Below are positions 63,558 to 64,000 of a stretch of DNA of 64,000 bases, one piece after another. A model generated the notes under the pieces. It had not been told where the DNA came from, made no database searches, and saw only the letters and a program-made list of their open reading frames with translations. How positions within the stretch are numbered: position 1 is the stretch's first letter; every line of letters starts with the position of its first letter. Made by a program: the position numbers and the translations under genes. This DNA is from Microthrixaceae bacterium (lineage in GTDB: Bacteria > Actinomycetota > Acidimicrobiia > Acidimicrobiales > Microtrichaceae), in the NCBI GenBank assembly GCA_023957975.1, contig JAMLGM010000002.1, positions 186,001-250,000 on the forward strand, in the 5' to 3' direction.

Positions 63558-64000
63558 AAAGTCGACGCTGCTGGGAGGCAGTATGCATCGGAATTCTCTC
63601 GCTATCTTCTGCTTCTTGTGTATCAGGCCATCAACTTGAAGCAGGGGGTACGTACCTCGAAATCGTGTATGGCGACTCTGGTCTCAATCTAAGAGTTGCT
63701 TCATGTGGACCCAAGGCGCAAAAGGTCGCCGTACTCCGGGTGGACGACCAAAACATTGACGAAATAAGGGTCGCAAATATGAAACTAGAAAGCGGACTAG
63801 ATCCAGAATGGGATAGTCCGTGGTCAATCGGCGAACTTGACGGTAATGGCGGCGACGGAGTGCTGAATCCAATTATCTCGTGGAGCTCCCCAGTTGACGC
63901 TGCGTTTATCGATGGTGCTCAAGAAGTGATTGTAACGCTAGTGAGACAGGAAGTTGGATCAGTATCGTACTCGCGTTCCTACGTGAGCGTTGTAGTTCCG
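63554..64000 (+). CDS. predicted lipoprotein overlapping the RHS stop (candidate immunity gene), partial
   Basis: The ATG at 63554 overlaps the RHS stop (ATGA), and the frame stays open for 149 codons to the window edge. Signal peptide with lipobox-like LSSASC (MKSRRCWEAVCIGILSLSSASC would be cut before Cys), then a beta-rich domain: GGTYLEIVYGDSGLNLRV, KVAVLRVDDQNIDEIRV, SPVDAAFIDGAQEVIVTLV. Same low-GC composition as the RHS tip, unlike the rest of the window. Position directly after an RHS tip, coupled translation and matching base composition suggest a cognate immunity protein acting outside the membrane; not proven. No family recognised. Confidence 0.75.
   Translation, partial: MKSRRCWEAVCIGILSLSSASCVSGHQLEAGGTYLEIVYGDSGLNLRVASCGPKAQKVAVLRVDDQNIDEIRVANMKLESGLDPEWDSPWSIGELDGNGGDGVLNPIISWSSPVDAAFIDGAQEVIVTLVRQEVGSVSYSRSYVSVVVP

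Overview
The window is high-GC actinobacterial DNA with densely packed genes and no stretch over 300 bases without a gene. The content fits a free-living member of the Actinomycetota, most likely class Acidimicrobiia (Ilumatobacter-like); this is inferred from gene content, not from a marker gene. Supporting genes are a DUF222/HNH protein, F420-dependent families (luciferase-like and Ddn-like), mycobacterial-type IlvX and AccD3-like proteins, a steroid-type P450, a class I fumarase and a MoxR/DUF58/VWA cluster. Many genes appear to be transcribed leaderless: a TAnnnT -10 hexamer sits 6-7 nt before the ATG or GTG. No rRNA, tRNA, CRISPR array or insertion sequence was seen.

Layout. 1-2655: the 3' end of a site-2 protease (rseP), then ispG (isoprenoid precursor synthesis) and a coupled putative lipoprotein. 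2656-4311: DUF222/HNH protein behind a 10-bp repeat array. 4456-5952: proA-like dehydrogenase. 6049-12093: GlcD-type FAD oxidase, IlvX-like ThDP enzyme, fused AccD/AccA carboxyltransferase, CcmF/CcsA-type cytochrome c assembly protein. 12105-24266 (minus strand): a seven-gene, mostly overlapping cluster. In transcription order it encodes a secreted/membrane protein, ABC ATPase, ABC-2 permease, a membrane protein with a long Gly-Gln repeat, MoxR ATPase, DUF58 protein and a 1,525-residue multi-VWA protein. 24328-25944: fatty acyl-CoA ligase.

26041-34909: mostly plus-strand housekeeping and redox genes (flavin-binding protein, flavodoxin-like protein, DUF1385, class III aminotransferase, degenerate SDR, Ddn-like protein, acyltransferase, HemW, coiled-coil DivIVA-like protein). 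34981-41701 (minus): fumarase, a TetR/metal-dependent hydrolase/P450 chain in which the P450 has an in-frame amber codon, 6-phosphogluconolactonase and a Kelch-like membrane protein. 41836-51929: SpoIID/LytB-like protein, maf, dusB, a complete BMP-type (nucleoside-like) ABC importer, TetR and an NAD-dependent epimerase. 51994-56281: a secreted unknown, a perfect 56-bp palindrome, acyl-CoA dehydrogenase, RarD and an LLM F420 oxidoreductase.

56449-64000: a giant secreted RHS/YD-repeat protein with two PA14-like domains and a ricin-type lectin domain, broken by a one-base frameshift near 59650. It ends in a compositionally distinct C-terminal tip. Its stop codon overlaps the start of a predicted lipoprotein that runs off the window. 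This looks like a polymorphic-toxin tip with its immunity gene and is the best candidate for an undescribed system here. The strongest other oddities are the amber codon in the P450, the 56-bp palindrome and the Gly-Gln repeat inside the MoxR/VWA/ABC cluster.
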